A stretch of 64,000 nucleotides of DNA from Prevotella falsenii DSM 22864 = JCM 15124 (GTDB lineage: Bacteria > Bacteroidota > Bacteroidia > Bacteroidales > Bacteroidaceae): positions 1 to 64,000 of the forward strand of contig NZ_BAJY01000006.1 in NCBI RefSeq assembly GCF_000613945.1, written 5' to 3'. Made by a program: the position numbers and the translations under genes. The notes beneath the pieces were generated by a model that saw only the letters and a program-made list of their open reading frames with translations, was not told where the DNA came from and ran no database searches. Positions 38,155 to 48,768 of this stretch are shown here, piece by piece. Numbering within the stretch: the first letter of the stretch is position 1; every line of letters begins with the position of its first letter.

Positions 38155-38316
38155 ACTTATTTTATTTAAAATACTTATTATATTGATTTATGCCCAGTCA
38201 GAATAAGCAGACAATACGATTTTTCCAATCTTCACATTTCGCAGAAACATTCCAATAGTTACTCGCAAATAGTTAGTTCTCCTCATTCAATTCTGAGTTA
38301 TTCTGTTTATTGCCTG

Positions 38317-38324
38317 CAAAGGTA
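38317..38324 (-). promoter_or_regulatory. -7 box of the rmlA-wzc operon
   Basis: TACCTTTG on the minus strand, about 160 bp ahead of rmlA. The long leader could hold a control element, though none is recognised. Confidence 0.6.
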
Positions 38325-38657
38325 ATCAATTAAATTGATATTCAAGGCATCTGTGAAAAAAATTATCACTATCCGGTAAAACTTTTTGCATCGCATAAAA
38401 TCAGGGGTTACTTCCCTGCACGGAAGTGAGTTCTTTAGTTACTTTTGCTTTTACGACAGACCAAATAGTATAAGGAATGTAATAAATCACACCCTTACAT
38501 AAGCTCCATACAGCAGAGATTTTACCAACTAATCCGTAGAAAACGTAGGAAAATGATTTATCACGCTCCCGACAACATATAACAGAAAACAGATAACAAA
38601 AGTGTAAATATTCTTCCATAATGTATCTACCGATTAACTTACTTGCTTTCAACGTGT

Positions 38658-38791
38658 TGCAAAACCTATTGTTTCGCATTCCGAAAGCGTAGGTTTTGGA
38701 AGGTAAAAGCGTATGTTTTGGCGGGCGAAACCTACGCTTTTGAAGTATCAAAGCGTAGTTATCACTTTTTAACAGAATTATTCTTACAAAA
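38658..38791 (-). repeat. 22 bp modular hairpin array, copy 2
   Basis: Four units in exact 22 bp steps (38671, 38693, 38715, 38737) and the shared leader at 38759-38791 (inverse orientation to copy 1). AAAGCGTAGGTTT and AAACCTACGCTTT form a 13 bp stem. It lies between divergent rmlA and the 38934 gene, with no terminal inverted repeats. Confidence 0.85.
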
Positions 38792-38871
38792 TCAGAGATA
38801 TTTTTCAGCATCTACATTGAACAACAAAAAGAAAAATATACTTATTACCTTAAAATCTTATTTTATTTTCT

Positions 38872-38879
38872 TAACTTTG
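38872..38879 (+). promoter_or_regulatory. -7 box of the 38934 gene
   Basis: TAACTTTG, 54 bp ahead of the start. Confidence 0.6.
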
Positions 38880-38933
38880 CAACCGTGAAAGAGTGCAAAC
38901 TCAATTATTAATCAAATTCATTAATGAACTAAA

Positions 38934-39569
38934 ATGGGAATTTTCTCTAAAATATTCAAAGGAAATAACGAAGAACAAGAAAAAGTCGGCGGCATGAACG
39001 ACTACATGACTTTAGTGCGTGTGTATTTTCAAGCTGCCCTTGCCGCGCGGTTGGGTATTACGAATTTAACCATGTTGCCCGACCTTCGTACTTACAAGCA
39101 AACTTTCCGCATTCCGACTGTCAATAATAAATTAGGAGTGGGCGAAAAGAACAGTATAAGAAAAACGATGAAGAACTTATACGGCACCAACGACCTGTTC
39201 TTCGACGAAGTAGACGCCAGCATCAAGAAGAATTGTAAGAAGATACAAGATGCTCAAAGCTATCTTTATCAATTCCAAGCCTATACCCAAGACCTGATGA
39301 TGCTTATTGGGAACCTGATGAAATTTAAACTCCGCGTGCCGGGTTTCTTCAAGAAAATCATCTACACGATGACCGAAAAGACGATTAATGATATTTACAC
39401 TAAAAACAGCTACACCGACCCGGCTGTTATAAAGGCTGTCATGTCGGTTCGTCAGCTATCGCAACGGCTTGGTTTTTCACGCCAATGGGCAACAGAATTT
39501 GTGTACCAAATCGTCCTCTTGGCAAAGAAAGAACCAAAGCAAAATGCCGACAATACAGCAACAAAATAA
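38934..39569 (+). CDS. Conserved protein of unknown function
   Basis: A 211-residue, mostly helical, basic cytoplasmic protein (MGIFSKIFKGNNEEQEKVGG; LVRVYFQAALAARLGITNLT; VMSVRQLSQRLGFSRQWATE). I do not recognise a family. There is no signal peptide and no obvious catalytic motif. It is followed after 93 bp by the zapB-like/zapA/rny cluster on the same strand. Confidence 0.7.
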   Translation: MGIFSKIFKGNNEEQEKVGGMNDYMTLVRVYFQAALAARLGITNLTMLPDLRTYKQTFRIPTVNNKLGVGEKNSIRKTMKNLYGTNDLFFDEVDASIKKNCKKIQDAQSYLYQFQAYTQDLMMLIGNLMKFKLRVPGFFKKIIYTMTEKTINDIYTKNSYTDPAVIKAVMSVRQLSQRLGFSRQWATEFVYQIVLLAKKEPKQNADNTATK

Positions 39570-39662
39570 AACTTTGTTCTGTTGTAGAATAGAAAAAATC
39601 GGTCGGAAATTTTGTTAAATTAAAACTTTAACGTAAATTTGTAGCCAAAATGATATAGGCAA

Positions 39663-39956
39663 ATGAATGCGAATGAAAAGACACTGAATACTTTTGCAAC
39701 TCGTGTTAGACAAATGATTCTTCAGTATGAAGAGGTAAAAAAGGAAAACGACGAGTTGTACGATTTGGTGGATCAGCGTGAAAAAGAGATTGCAAAGCTC
39801 GAAGCACAGCTGAAACAGGCGCAAAGCGACTATAATTCATTAAAGATGGCTAAGATGATAGAAATTTCTGATGGCGATATGGAAGGCGCACAGAAACGAA
39901 TATCCAAACTTATCCGCGATGTAAACAAGTGCATCACACTCATTAGTGAGAAATAA
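39663..39956 (+). CDS. ZapB-like coiled-coil protein
   Basis: A 97-residue protein, almost entirely coiled coil (LYDLVDQREKEIAKLEAQLK) with a short C-terminal helix (RISKLIRDVNKCITLI). Its size, coiled coil and position 11 bp before zapA suggest a ZapB-like partner in the division ring; that role is inferred from context. Confidence 0.75.
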   Translation: MNANEKTLNTFATRVRQMILQYEEVKKENDELYDLVDQREKEIAKLEAQLKQAQSDYNSLKMAKMIEISDGDMEGAQKRISKLIRDVNKCITLISEK

Positions 39957-39967
39957 CCTCGAATTGA

Positions 39968-40261
39968 ATGGCAGACGATAAATTGCATATTAGGTTACAT
40001 GTATACGATACAGAGCTATCGGTAAATATTCCTCGCGAAGACGAAGAATACTACCGTGCCGCTTCAAAACTAATTACAGATACTGTAAACACCTATGCAA
40101 CCTATTTTAAAGGTAAAAAGAGCGATAAAGACATTCTGTACATGGCAATGTTAGATATAGCCCTTCATTATAAAAAAGAAGGCGCACGCAACGACACTGC
40201 ACCATTCAATGACATTCTTGGAAAACTCACTTTAGAGATAGAGGAAGCACTTAAGAAATAA
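39968..40261 (+). CDS. zapA: Cell division protein ZapA
   Basis: A 97-residue cytoplasmic protein matching ZapA: N-terminal beta-rich globular head (LHIRLHVYDTELSVNIPRED, EEYYRAASKLITDTVNTYA) and C-terminal helix for tetramerisation. It crosslinks FtsZ filaments. It is preceded by the coiled-coil gene and followed after 31 bp by rny, a usual Bacteroidetes order. Confidence 0.88.
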   Translation: MADDKLHIRLHVYDTELSVNIPREDEEYYRAASKLITDTVNTYATYFKGKKSDKDILYMAMLDIALHYKKEGARNDTAPFNDILGKLTLEIEEALKK

Positions 40262-40292
40262 CCAAGAATAAATAACATTATAAATAATTTAA

Positions 40293-41831
40293 ATGAGTCT
40301 GATAACAATAATTGTAGCTCTCGTAGGTCTCGTTGTAGGTCTCATTGTCGGCTACACTGCATTCCGTTACATAATTAACGGTCAATACAAAGACATTATG
40401 GCGAAAGCTGAAAAAGATGCCGATGTGTTGAAAGAAAAGAAACTACTCGAAGTTAAAGAGAAATTCCTTAACAAGAAGAGCGAACTTGAAAAGGAGGTGC
40501 AACAAAGAAACCATAAATTTCAGCAAAACGAAAACCGTCTAAGACAGAAAGAGATTACCTTGAACCAACGTTTAGACGAAATGAACCGTCGCAAGCAAGA
40601 GGTTGAACAACAGCAGCAGCGCATTGAAAACGACAAGAAGTTGTTGATGGTTAAGGAACAAGAGTTAGAAAAGCAGAAAGAAGCAGAACGTGCTAAACTC
40701 GAAGAACTTTCCGGCTTGAGTGCCGAAGAGGCAAAAGCCCGCCTTGTAGAAAGTTTGAAAGACCAAGCCAAGCTCGATGCAGCGTCATATATCAACGAAA
40801 TTGTTGATGAAGCAAAACTGAACGCGAACCAACAAGCCAAGAAAATTGTCATTCAAACCATTCAACGTGTTGCCACCGAAACAGCTATCGAAAACTCGGT
40901 TAGCGTGTTCCACATAGACAGCGACGAAGTAAAAGGTAGAATTATTGGGCGCGAAGGTCGCAACATCCGTGCCCTTGAAGCAGCTACCGGTGTTGAAATC
41001 GTTGTCGATGACACTCCTGAAGCAATCGTCATATCCGGTTTCGACCCTGTTCGCCGTGAGATTTGCCGTTTGGCTCTCCATCAATTGGTTTCCGACGGCC
41101 GCATTCACCCGGCCCGCATCGAGGAAGTTGTGGCAAAGGTTAAAAAGCAATTAGACAACGAAATCATCGAAACGGGTAAGCGCACAGCTATCGATTTGGG
41201 TATCCACGGTTTGCATCCTGAACTAATCCGCATCGTCGGTAAGATGAAATATCGTTCTTCATACGGACAAAACCTGCTCCAACATGCTCGCGAAACCGCC
41301 AATCTTTGTGGCATTATGGCAAGCGAACTTGGTCTAAATCCGAAGAAGGCAAAACGTGCAGGCTTATTGCACGATATTGGTAAAGTGCCTGACGAAGAAA
41401 CAGAACTTCCACACGCATTATACGGTGGTCGTATTGCTGAGAAGTTTAAAGAGAAGCCCGAAATCTGCAATGCTATCGCTGCGCACCACGACGAAACAGA
41501 AATGACAAGTCTTATTGCACCTATCGTTCAGGTTTGCGATGCAATTTCAGGCGCACGTCCGGGCGCACGCCGCGAAATCGTAGAGGCTTACATCAAGCGT
41601 TTGAACGATTTGGAAGCCATTGCAATGAGCTATCCGGGTGTTACCAAGACCTATGCTATTCAAGCAGGTCGCGAACTCCGTGTGATTGTAGGTGCCGACA
41701 AGATGAACGATATTCAGAGCGAACAATTGAGTAGCGAGATTGCTGAAAAGATTCAAAACGAAATGACTTATCCCGGACAGGTAAAAATCACCGTCATTAG
41801 AGAAACACGCAGTGTTTCTTACGCAAAATAA
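40293..41831 (+). CDS. rny: Ribonuclease Y
   Basis: A 512-residue membrane-anchored endoribonuclease that starts mRNA decay. N-terminal membrane helix ([20 protein letters not shown]), a long charged coiled coil to about residue 190, a KH domain with the loop [16 protein letters not shown], and an HD domain with [14 protein letters not shown] and AAHHDETE. Length is normal. A strong hairpin terminator follows. Confidence 0.96.
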   Translation: MSLITIIVALVGLVVGLIVGYTAFRYIINGQYKDIMAKAEKDADVLKEKKLLEVKEKFLNKKSELEKEVQQRNHKFQQNENRLRQKEITLNQRLDEMNRRKQEVEQQQQRIENDKKLLMVKEQELEKQKEAERAKLEELSGLSAEEAKARLVESLKDQAKLDAASYINEIVDEAKLNANQQAKKIVIQTIQRVATETAIENSVSVFHIDSDEVKGRIIGREGRNIRALEAATGVEIVVDDTPEAIVISGFDPVRREICRLALHQLVSDGRIHPARIEEVVAKVKKQLDNEIIETGKRTAIDLGIHGLHPELIRIVGKMKYRSSYGQNLLQHARETANLCGIMASELGLNPKKAKRAGLLHDIGKVPDEETELPHALYGGRIAEKFKEKPEICNAIAAHHDETEMTSLIAPIVQVCDAISGARPGARREIVEAYIKRLNDLEAIAMSYPGVTKTYAIQAGRELRVIVGADKMNDIQSEQLSSEIAEKIQNEMTYPGQVKITVIRETRSVSYAK

Positions 41832-41862
41832 ACACGGTCATTCTTGTTTAATAAAAACTTAT

Positions 41863-41900
41863 AAAAAGCGAATTGTTCCTTTTGGAATAGTTCGCTTTTT
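41863..41900 (+). terminator. Terminator of rny
   Basis: A 17 bp stem (AAAAAGCGAATTGTTCC with one mismatch region) and loop TTTT, ending in TTTTTG. Confidence 0.85.
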
Positions 41901-42111
41901 GTTTATGAATACATAAAGGCATTGCCGTTACCGATAACTTCAACATTGGTGCAACGACCTTGAACGATGAGACAAAATTTGCACTATAATAACATAGGGT
42001 TGAAGAATTATAAATGTCTTCTCTAAGAGCATAAGCCCAAAGAGAGCAATAACCATCAAAGAAACAACGGGCAGAGACCGTAACTCAATATACTTTAATA
42101 AGGCACTACTT

Positions 42112-42480
42112 AACGTAAATTCGGCATAAGAAAGCAGGTTAAACAGGTAATCTCACAGATGTTTTTAAGCAAATCTTCTGATGAAGCAGTGAGCGTTCTT
42201 CAGCTTAACTTCGTAATAATGATTCCGTTAAAAAGTGATAACTGCGTTTTAGCATTGCTAAAGCGGCTGTTTTGCAACGCAAAACCTACGCTTTTACTGT
42301 GCAAAACAGCCGCTTTTGGAACATAAAACAATAGATTTTGTAATTCACTGACAGACAGACGGTTAATCAATAGATACGCTTGCGAAAAATATTAACACCT
42401 TTATTACCTTCTTTTCGTTCTTTCTTCAAGTATCAGTATGAATAATATACTGGCATAATTCTTATACCGAACTCACGTTA
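42112..42480 (+). mobile_element. MITE-like element, copy 2 (carries repeat array 3)
   Basis: A 369 bp element whose ends are inverted repeats: AACGTAAATTCGGCATA at 42112-42128, and on the other strand AACGTGAGTTCGGTATA at 42463-42479 (14 of 17 identical). Interior homologous to copy 1 at 32580, including GAAAGCAGGTTAAAC and TAATCTCACAGA. No coding capacity. Confidence 0.62.
42221..42350 (+). repeat. 22 bp modular hairpin array, copy 3
   Basis: Leader CCGTTAAAAAGTGATAACTGC, one 23 bp unit (42246-42268), then 22 bp units at 42269, 42291 and 42313. Stem AAAGCGGCTGTTTTGCA / TGCAAAACAGCCGCTTT is a perfect 17 bp with a 23-base loop. Confidence 0.87.
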
Positions 42481-42532
42481 TGATGGAAGTTTTATAGAAC
42501 ACGCCTATATCCACTAAGGTATATAAAATTCG

Positions 42533-42574
42533 AAATGCCTCTCGAAAGTTTTGTTCTACTTTCAAGAGGCATTT
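42533..42574 (-). terminator. Terminator of the 42.7-46.0 kb secreted-protein cluster
   Basis: AAATGCCTCTYGAAAGT pairs with its complement around an 8-base loop, about 120 bp after the stop of the last gene. The minus-strand side runs into AT-rich sequence. Confidence 0.7.
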
Positions 42575-42692
42575 ACCGGAATGCGCTATAACTTATTTTT
42601 GGTTCTCTTCCCTACTTCAGATTTTAAAGCTATAAAATGCAGAAACCTGCTTAATAGTTACCTTTTTCAGAGAAGAAAGAAATAAGGACAGG

Positions 42693-44285
42693 CTATCTTT
42701 CCTTTGAAGTGTTATGACTTTCTAAGATTTTCTTTATCTTAAAATTTGTGGTCTTAAGTTCACTCACAGGCGACACGCCGCTTTTAGTCAGATAAATGCG
42801 CTGGCGGTACACCGGACCATGATTTCCTTCTGCATCTACGGCATAGCCTACAGCAGTGCAAACTGTTTCGTAAGGAACAAAGAATGCTGTTTCTGCATCG
42901 GAAATCCCATAAGTCAGCAATTCGTTAGCGAGGTCTTCGTCAGTACGCGACGATGGGTCGGTGAGGTCTTCCGAATACAATCCGTAATAGAACTTTGTTG
43001 CCTCTCCCGTTATTTTCACCTTCACCGGCAAGACAGCTTTTCCTTCCGCTCCATCAAATTTACCGGGATAGGCTTGAATAAGTTCATCTCCATCGTAATA
43101 CTTATTATAAATCAAACTGAATGAGACATCGGCTACTTTTATTTTAGCAGTGGTGAAGAACTTCTTTACTAATGGCGTTGTGGCTACTCCGCCCGAATAT
43201 CCGAATGCAACTACACAGTATTCCGTTTCGGGCGAAAGATTTGGAAGCTGCACATCTTTGTCGCCTTCATATATGCGAATATATTGCGCATAGGTAGGCA
43301 TGGTGAGTATATCAACGATTTCTTCATCACTATATGTCTTCCATTTCCCGGACCATTTGAAGAAAGCCATTGCATATCTGTCTTTATTCGTTGTTTTGAA
43401 ATGAACCTCTACACTGCGCGGCTTAATATCGGAAACCTCAATAGTTATTTTATTATCGGAAGGTTTAACCTTCTCCGTCTTTACGGATTTGATAACCGGT
43501 TCGGAAAGAAATTCTCCCGTTTTAGGATTTATGTATAAAGCAAATCCGACATATTCGGTGTTTTCTTTCAACGATTTGAATACCTTTTCACCTTTATTCT
43601 TTGTTGTGTATTCAGCAAGAAGGTCTTCCACCGAGAAGCCTGTCTGTTGTGCAACTTCCACCAAATGGTCGATTTGTTTTCTCAATTTCGGCACTACGTC
43701 AGCATCATTCGGAGCCTCTTCGCGTGTATACATCTCGAACAGATATACCGAATCTTTATATGCGGGGGTAACATTCATTTTTATTTCGTTTCCTTCAACT
43801 TCGTACGATATTTCAAAATCGGCAACAACAGCAAGAGTAGTAACCTTAACCTCTGTTATGCCTGAAGGCACTTCGTCTTCATCGAACATAAGAATATAGA
43901 AATAATAATCCGTGTTGGGAACGCAGTTCTGGAACTTAAGGTACTGGTCTGTTGTATATTCGTTGTTATGAGCCTCCGTTATCTGTTTGCGAAGCTCGGC
44001 ATGTGTGCCGTTTAATTTTTCCGTAGATACCTTCAAATACCATTTCTTGCACTTCTCAGGCATCTTGAAATCTATTATCATTTCATTGTTAGTAACTTTT
44101 TCTACATCGACAACCATCTCCATAGGTTCGACTTTCTCGAATGCAATATCATTGATTTGATTTAGGAGAACCCCGGTATAGGTTTTGTCTTTCTTATGTA
44201 TTCGTAGTATCTCGCTATTGTCTGTTTGGGCGAACGACATGGTTGAAACCAATGCTACCATCGCTAAAACTATAATCTTTTTCAT
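42693..44285 (-). CDS. Secreted multi-domain beta-sandwich protein
   Basis: A 530-residue protein with a signal peptide (MKKIIVLAMVALVSTMSFAQ). A short N-terminal domain (ILRIHKKDKTYTGVLLNQIN) resembles the start of the two upstream proteins. Several fibronectin III-like segments follow, each with the pattern strand, helix insertion, then PNTDYYFYILMFDEDEVPSG, TEYVGFALYINPKTGEFLS or TEYCVVAFGYSGGVATTP. I do not recognise a named family. It is the last of three co-oriented genes encoding related surface or secreted proteins. Confidence 0.75.
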   Translation of the reverse strand: MKKIIVLAMVALVSTMSFAQTDNSEILRIHKKDKTYTGVLLNQINDIAFEKVEPMEMVVDVEKVTNNEMIIDFKMPEKCKKWYLKVSTEKLNGTHAELRKQITEAHNNEYTTDQYLKFQNCVPNTDYYFYILMFDEDEVPSGITEVKVTTLAVVADFEISYEVEGNEIKMNVTPAYKDSVYLFEMYTREEAPNDADVVPKLRKQIDHLVEVAQQTGFSVEDLLAEYTTKNKGEKVFKSLKENTEYVGFALYINPKTGEFLSEPVIKSVKTEKVKPSDNKITIEVSDIKPRSVEVHFKTTNKDRYAMAFFKWSGKWKTYSDEEIVDILTMPTYAQYIRIYEGDKDVQLPNLSPETEYCVVAFGYSGGVATTPLVKKFFTTAKIKVADVSFSLIYNKYYDGDELIQAYPGKFDGAEGKAVLPVKVKITGEATKFYYGLYSEDLTDPSSRTDEDLANELLTYGISDAETAFFVPYETVCTAVGYAVDAEGNHGPVYRQRIYLTKSGVSPVSELKTTNFKIKKILESHNTSKER

Positions 44286-44342
44286 TTTCTTCTTCTTTTG
44301 TTTTTTCTTTTGAACGTATCAACTGTTTCGGTTACATGCAAA

Positions 44343-45505
44343 TTATTGTTTAGCTGGGTGGTGAAACTTTACTAAAACCGGTGTGGTACATGGTGCATTG
44401 TCGTCCAATCCCACAGCTATTGCATAATAATCTTGGTCAGGGCGTCCGGGAGAGAACTCTGCTTCGGTATCGCCATGGAAGTTTTGTTCTTCTATGCTTG
44501 ATTCGTAGCAAAGGTGATTAATCATTTCCTCGGCAGTTGCAAATTTCTCTACGTAAGAAGCGGGCTGCACTCCGATATAGTAACTATCGTTGTTCGTTGT
44601 GGTCGTTTTTACGACAACATCGCGATATGCCACTTTCTTAAGTTCGATTTTGATTTGGTTGCTTGACGGTGTAGGAGCCTGTGTCTTGAAAGTTTTCGTG
44701 TAAACAGGCGTAACGAGTTCACCGTCATCGTTCATTCCGAAAGCCACAATCATCTGTCTGCATTCCAACGCAAGCTGTTCTGTACGTCTTGGTAACTGCC
44801 TGATTTAAGGTCGTTCTTCATTATACTCTGCCATGTTGTGCCATACATCGAGGCAAAGTAAGTCCACATTGCGATATAATGCTGAACTACATCGCCCTTG
44901 TTTTCGAGTTCGTCGCAATCCTGATAATACTTGTCAAGTTCAGAGCACAAAGTATAGAACTTAACATTCGGTTTTTTAGATTTTACGGAATAATCCACAG
45001 TTCTGCACGTAATCTTGTTTATTTTTATAGCCAACTCGTCGTCTTCCGCTTTTCCGGTTTTAAGTGTCAGCTTGCTTACTTCGCTCGGAATATCGTTCGT
45101 GTCGAAAGCCAGTGCATATACGGTATATTCTTTTTCGGGTTCGAGCATATCGAACGACTTCTTATAAGAAGTTTTCTTATCCAATGTCTTGTGCTCGATA
45201 ATATAGTCTTTCAACTTATCTTCGGGGATTTTTTGTTCAGCAGGCAGGCAGAGTGCATAGAAACGCCCGCAGTTTTCCTGAAGTTCCATATTCACCGCAA
45301 TAGTACTCGACGTAACGAAACGCTTGCTTAAATTTACTTGTGCCTTTTCGTATTGGGCAAATGTGAGCGAATCTATGTCTTCTGCAAGAAGTGCTATCTT
45401 CTTACCCGACTTGAGCGTTACCTTCATTTTATATGAAGTGTTTTGCTGTGCCATAGCTGCCATTCCTTGGCATACGGCAAGTAAAAGGATTAGATACTTC
45501 TTCAT
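44343..45505 (-). CDS. Secreted protein, paralogue of its neighbour (frameshifted)
   Basis: About 386 residues after repair. Signal peptide MKKYLILLLAVCQGMAAMAQ, then TLKSGKKIALLAEDIDSLTF, the same opening domain as in the neighbours, and two or three beta-sandwich segments (KEYTVYALAFDTNDIPSEVS; DYYAIAVGLDDNAPCTTPVL). The frame breaks at 44769-44770: QNSLR should continue LECRQMIVAFGM, one base short. The second half matches the 42.7 kb protein in layout, so the two are paralogues. Confidence 0.75.
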
Positions 45506-45507
45506 GG

Positions 45508-45993
45508 TTACTTTCTAAATTTGAATGTTGTGTTATTAATTTTGAATACATAAATACCTTTGGCGAGTCCGGAAATATCCACTGCCTGTCCTTGCCAGTC
45601 GGTATCCCGAAGCACGACCTGCCCATTGGCGTTGTAAATGCCTATCTCGTAATGCTTGCCCTGCTCACGACCATTAACATAAATGAGATTGCTGTTGGCA
45701 GGAGAATAGATACTCAAATTGCTGTCGGGCAGCCGAGTCTCACCGATACCTGAGATGACATCGAAAACAATACCTTGAATGTCGGCAAACTTGTAGGTTT
45801 CCGAACTTCCCGAATTGTTTTTGTTTACCTGTAACACATTAGAACCGGCATCAACGACGATGTTCTTCAACTCGCTAATCTTGTAGGTTTTGTTTCCTGC
45901 GCCTGTCTTGATTGTCATTTCAGACACACTCTGTGCAAAGGAGCTGTTTGCGAGAACCAGCCCAATTGCGATTAATAGTTTTCTCTTTTCCAT
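45508..45993 (-). CDS. Secreted protein with type IX secretion sorting tail
   Basis: A 161-residue protein with a signal peptide (KLLIAIGLVLANSSFAQ), two repeats of the opening domain seen in the neighbours (NKTYKISELKNIVVD; ETYKFADIQGIVFD), then a type A sorting domain: YEIGIYNANGQVVLRD and GLAKGIYVFKINNTTFKFRK. That tail would send it through the type IX system to the surface. It heads the three-gene cluster and has a promoter at 46091-46121. Confidence 0.82.
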   Translation of the reverse strand: MEKRKLLIAIGLVLANSSFAQSVSEMTIKTGAGNKTYKISELKNIVVDAGSNVLQVNKNNSGSSETYKFADIQGIVFDVISGIGETRLPDSNLSIYSPANSNLIYVNGREQGKHYEIGIYNANGQVVLRDTDWQGQAVDISGLAKGIYVFKINNTTFKFRK

Positions 45994-46090
45994 ACGTTCT
46001 TGGGTTGATGATTGTTAGTAATATTTTATTTAAGTGAAATCACTTCATTTTAGTAGAAGAGGGTTAATTCCTTATTGTATATGGTTTTCG

Positions 46091-46121
46091 CAAAGATAAG
46101 TATTTTTTTTTCAAAAACAAA
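46091..46121 (-). promoter_or_regulatory. Promoter of the secreted-protein cluster
   Basis: On the minus strand TTTG (46118-46121), 19 bp, TATCTTTG (46091-46098), about 100 bp ahead of the first gene. Confidence 0.7.
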
Positions 46122-46357
46122 ATTTATTTTCTTAAAATAGCAGAATTACCTCTCAATTAAGTCAAAATTACGAAATATTATGCATAAAGTAAGCTATAAA
46201 GTTTGTTACAAAGTTATAAAAGGAATGGGAAGCCACATTTTAGACTTCCACCCTATTGCTCCTGCATTCCTCGTTTTGTATTCAGAAAGCAGAGAACAGA
46301 AGTATAAATATTTTTTGAAAGACTATTTTTCGGATAACTTACTCGCTGTCAGCGCAT

Positions 46358-46490
46358 TATAAAACCTATTGTTTCGCAATTCAAAAGCGTAGGTTTTGAA
46401 GAGCAAAACAATAGGTTTTGATGGGCAAAACTTACGCTTTTGAAGTGTCAAAGCGTAGTTGCCACTTTTTAACGGAACAATTTTTACAAA
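46358..46490 (-). repeat. 22 bp modular hairpin array, copy 4
   Basis: Four exact 22 bp units (46371, 46393, 46415, 46437) and the leader at 46459-46490 on the right side. CAAAAGCGTAGGTTTTG pairs with CAAAACTTACGCTTTTG over 17 bp with one G-T pair. Located between the secreted cluster and the copA 3' end. Confidence 0.85.
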
Positions 46491-46585
46491 GCCAAAGCAG
46501 TTTTTCAGTATCTGCTATGAGCAAGAACCAAATCGTTCCGACATTTATATATTTCTACTAACCCTATCTATATCTCCGATAGAAT

Positions 46586-48503
46586 TTACTTCATCAGTCG
46601 CAATCGTAAGCTGTTGAGCACAACGCTAACACTCGAAAATGCCATCAATGCACTTGCCCACGAAGCGTTATCTGCCAATCGATGCCGAACAAATATAGCA
46701 CTCCTGCTGCAAGCGGTATGCAAACAATGTTGTAAATGAATGCCCAGAACAGGTTTTGCCATATCATGTGCACGGTGCGGCGGCTCAACAACAAGGCTTC
46801 GGGCAAGGTTTGAAGGTCGTCGCCCATAAGCGTGATTTGCGCAACGTCCATCGCCACGTCTGTTCCCTTGCCTATTGCAATGCTGACATCTGCCAAAGCC
46901 AGTGCCTGCGTGTCGTTTATGCCATCGCCCACCATCGCTACACGCTTGCCTTCAGCCTGCAAACGGCGCACCATATTTTCCTTATCTTGTGGCAGCACTT
47001 TACTTTGATAGTGCTTTATGCCCGCTTTCTCTGCCCAATACTTTGCAGCTTCTTCCTTATCGCCACTCATCATATAAACTTCCACACCGTTTTCCTGCAA
47101 TGTTTCCATTGCTTTTCTGGCATTGGGCTTTAGTGTTTCGCGTTCTTCCAAAGCCAAATCGTCTGATTTAGTGAAGTCTATGCTTCTATTTGGAATGGTT
47201 AATGTACCCGTTTTATCGGTTACAAGCGCGTCTATCTTACGCAGATTTTCTAACGCAGCAGCGTCTTTGACAAGTATTTGCTTCTCGGCAGCCTTGCCTA
47301 TGCCCACCATCAACGCTGTCGGTGTAGCCAAACCCATTGCACACGGACAAGCAATGACCAACACGGCAATAGCCGACAGAATGGCTTGCGGCAGATACGC
47401 ATTGCCACCAATAAGCCACCACAGAAGGAAAGTGCAGAGGGCTATCGATGCAACAACGGGAACAAATACCAAAGCAGCCTTGTCTACGATACGCTGAACA
47501 GGAGCTTTAGAGCCTTGTGCTTCTTGCACCATGCGTATAATCTGCGCTATCACAGTGTCCTTGCCTATCTGTCGGGCACGCATTCTTAGCTTTCCCTGAT
47601 TTGGAATAGTGCCTGCAAGCACCTTGTCGCCCTTCCGTTTTTGTGCAGGATTAGGCTCGCCCGTTATCATACTCTCGTCTATATAGGCAGCATCGGGTGT
47701 CATAAAGCTCTCCGCCCAAACCACTTCGCCGTCCACAGGTACTTTCTCGCCTGTACGAACTTCAAGCAAATCGCCCACTTCGATGGTAGAAATAGGCACT
47801 TCCTCTACCCTTTCGCCATCTACGATATGGGCTGTTTTGGGTGTCATTCCCATCATTTGGCGAATAGACGATGCTGTTCCGTCTTTCGCTTTCTCTTCCA
47901 AGAGCTTGCCCGTAAGCACAAAAGTGATTATCATAACCGAAGCATCGAAATAGGTATGCCACGCTATGCCACGACTTCCCCATACCGTTTCGCCCCAAAA
48001 AGTGTTGAAGACGCTGAACAAGAAAGCTATCAGCGTAGACAAAGCCACAAGCGTGTCCATGTTGCTAAGCCATTTTGCAGTTGCTTCCATGCAGAAACAT
48101 AGAACCGACGACCACAATACACCATATTGGCAAGTGCTATGAGCAACGCTATCTGGTTGGTTGTGTTTGCATTTCCTACATCTATCCAATGCATAGACAC
48201 CGCCATAATACTGATGGCAAACAGCCACGACAAAGCAGTTTTGCGTTTCAACAACGTAAAAGCGCGCTTTTCAATCTCAACGGCAGAGCGTCCCTCTTCT
48301 ATTACAAGGTCGAAACCGATGGCATTAATAGCTGCCTTCAGGTCTTCTAACGATATTTCATCAGGATTAAAGTCTATCAATGCGGTGCGAGAAGGCAACG
48401 AAACCGAAGCAGAAGTTACACCGTTTAAACTGTTGAGCTTTCTTTCTACATTGGCAGAACATGCCGAACACGCCATACCAATTACCGGAATAGTTTTCTT
48501 CAC
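46586..48503 (-). CDS. copA: Copper-transporting P1B-type ATPase (frameshifted twice)
   Basis: About 639 residues after repair. An N-terminal heavy-metal domain has GMACSACSAN; membrane helices follow; the transport motif is CPCAMGLATPTA; the phosphorylation site is DKTGTLT; the hinge is GDGINDTQALALADVSIAIG. It exports Cu(I), powered by ATP. Two one-base losses: at 48066 (NGL into SNMDTLVALST) and 46666 (DWQIT into ASWASALMAFSS). The second repair adds the normal last helix and moves the stop to 46586-46588. It lies 41 bp from a copper chaperone gene. Confidence 0.93.
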
Positions 48504-48544
48504 ATTATTCTCCTCTTTCCAATTCCTACTTTATAAATACCTTA

Positions 48545-48757
48545 TTATAGTATCATTTCAAAACGACCTGATGCTTCTACCGCACTTTTCAGTTGCTCCG
48601 GCTTTACCAAGTTTTCGTCGTAAGAAACCTTAACTGTCCTTTCTGCCAAGTTCACTTCAGCCATTTCAACACCTGCAACGCCTTTAATGGCATTCTCTAC
48701 ACTTGCCTTGCAATGTTCACACTTCATACCGTTTACGGTAAATACTTTATTTTCCAT
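48545..48757 (-). CDS. Heavy-metal-associated (CopZ-like) chaperone
   Basis: A 70-residue ferredoxin-like HMA protein with the metal site GMKCEHCKASVENAI and the usual beta-alpha-beta pattern (VEMAEVNLAERTVKVSYDE). It would hand Cu(I) to the adjacent ATPase. It lies just upstream of the copA-like gene and 11 bp after the MATE gene's stop. Confidence 0.92.
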   Translation of the reverse strand: MENKVFTVNGMKCEHCKASVENAIKGVAGVEMAEVNLAERTVKVSYDENLVKPEQLKSAVEASGRFEMIL

Positions 48758-48768
48758 AATCTGTTTGT

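Noticed and set aside
46180..46362. 60-codon plus-strand ORF
   Set aside because: It runs into the repeated array region and its composition matches the repeat flank rather than a protein.
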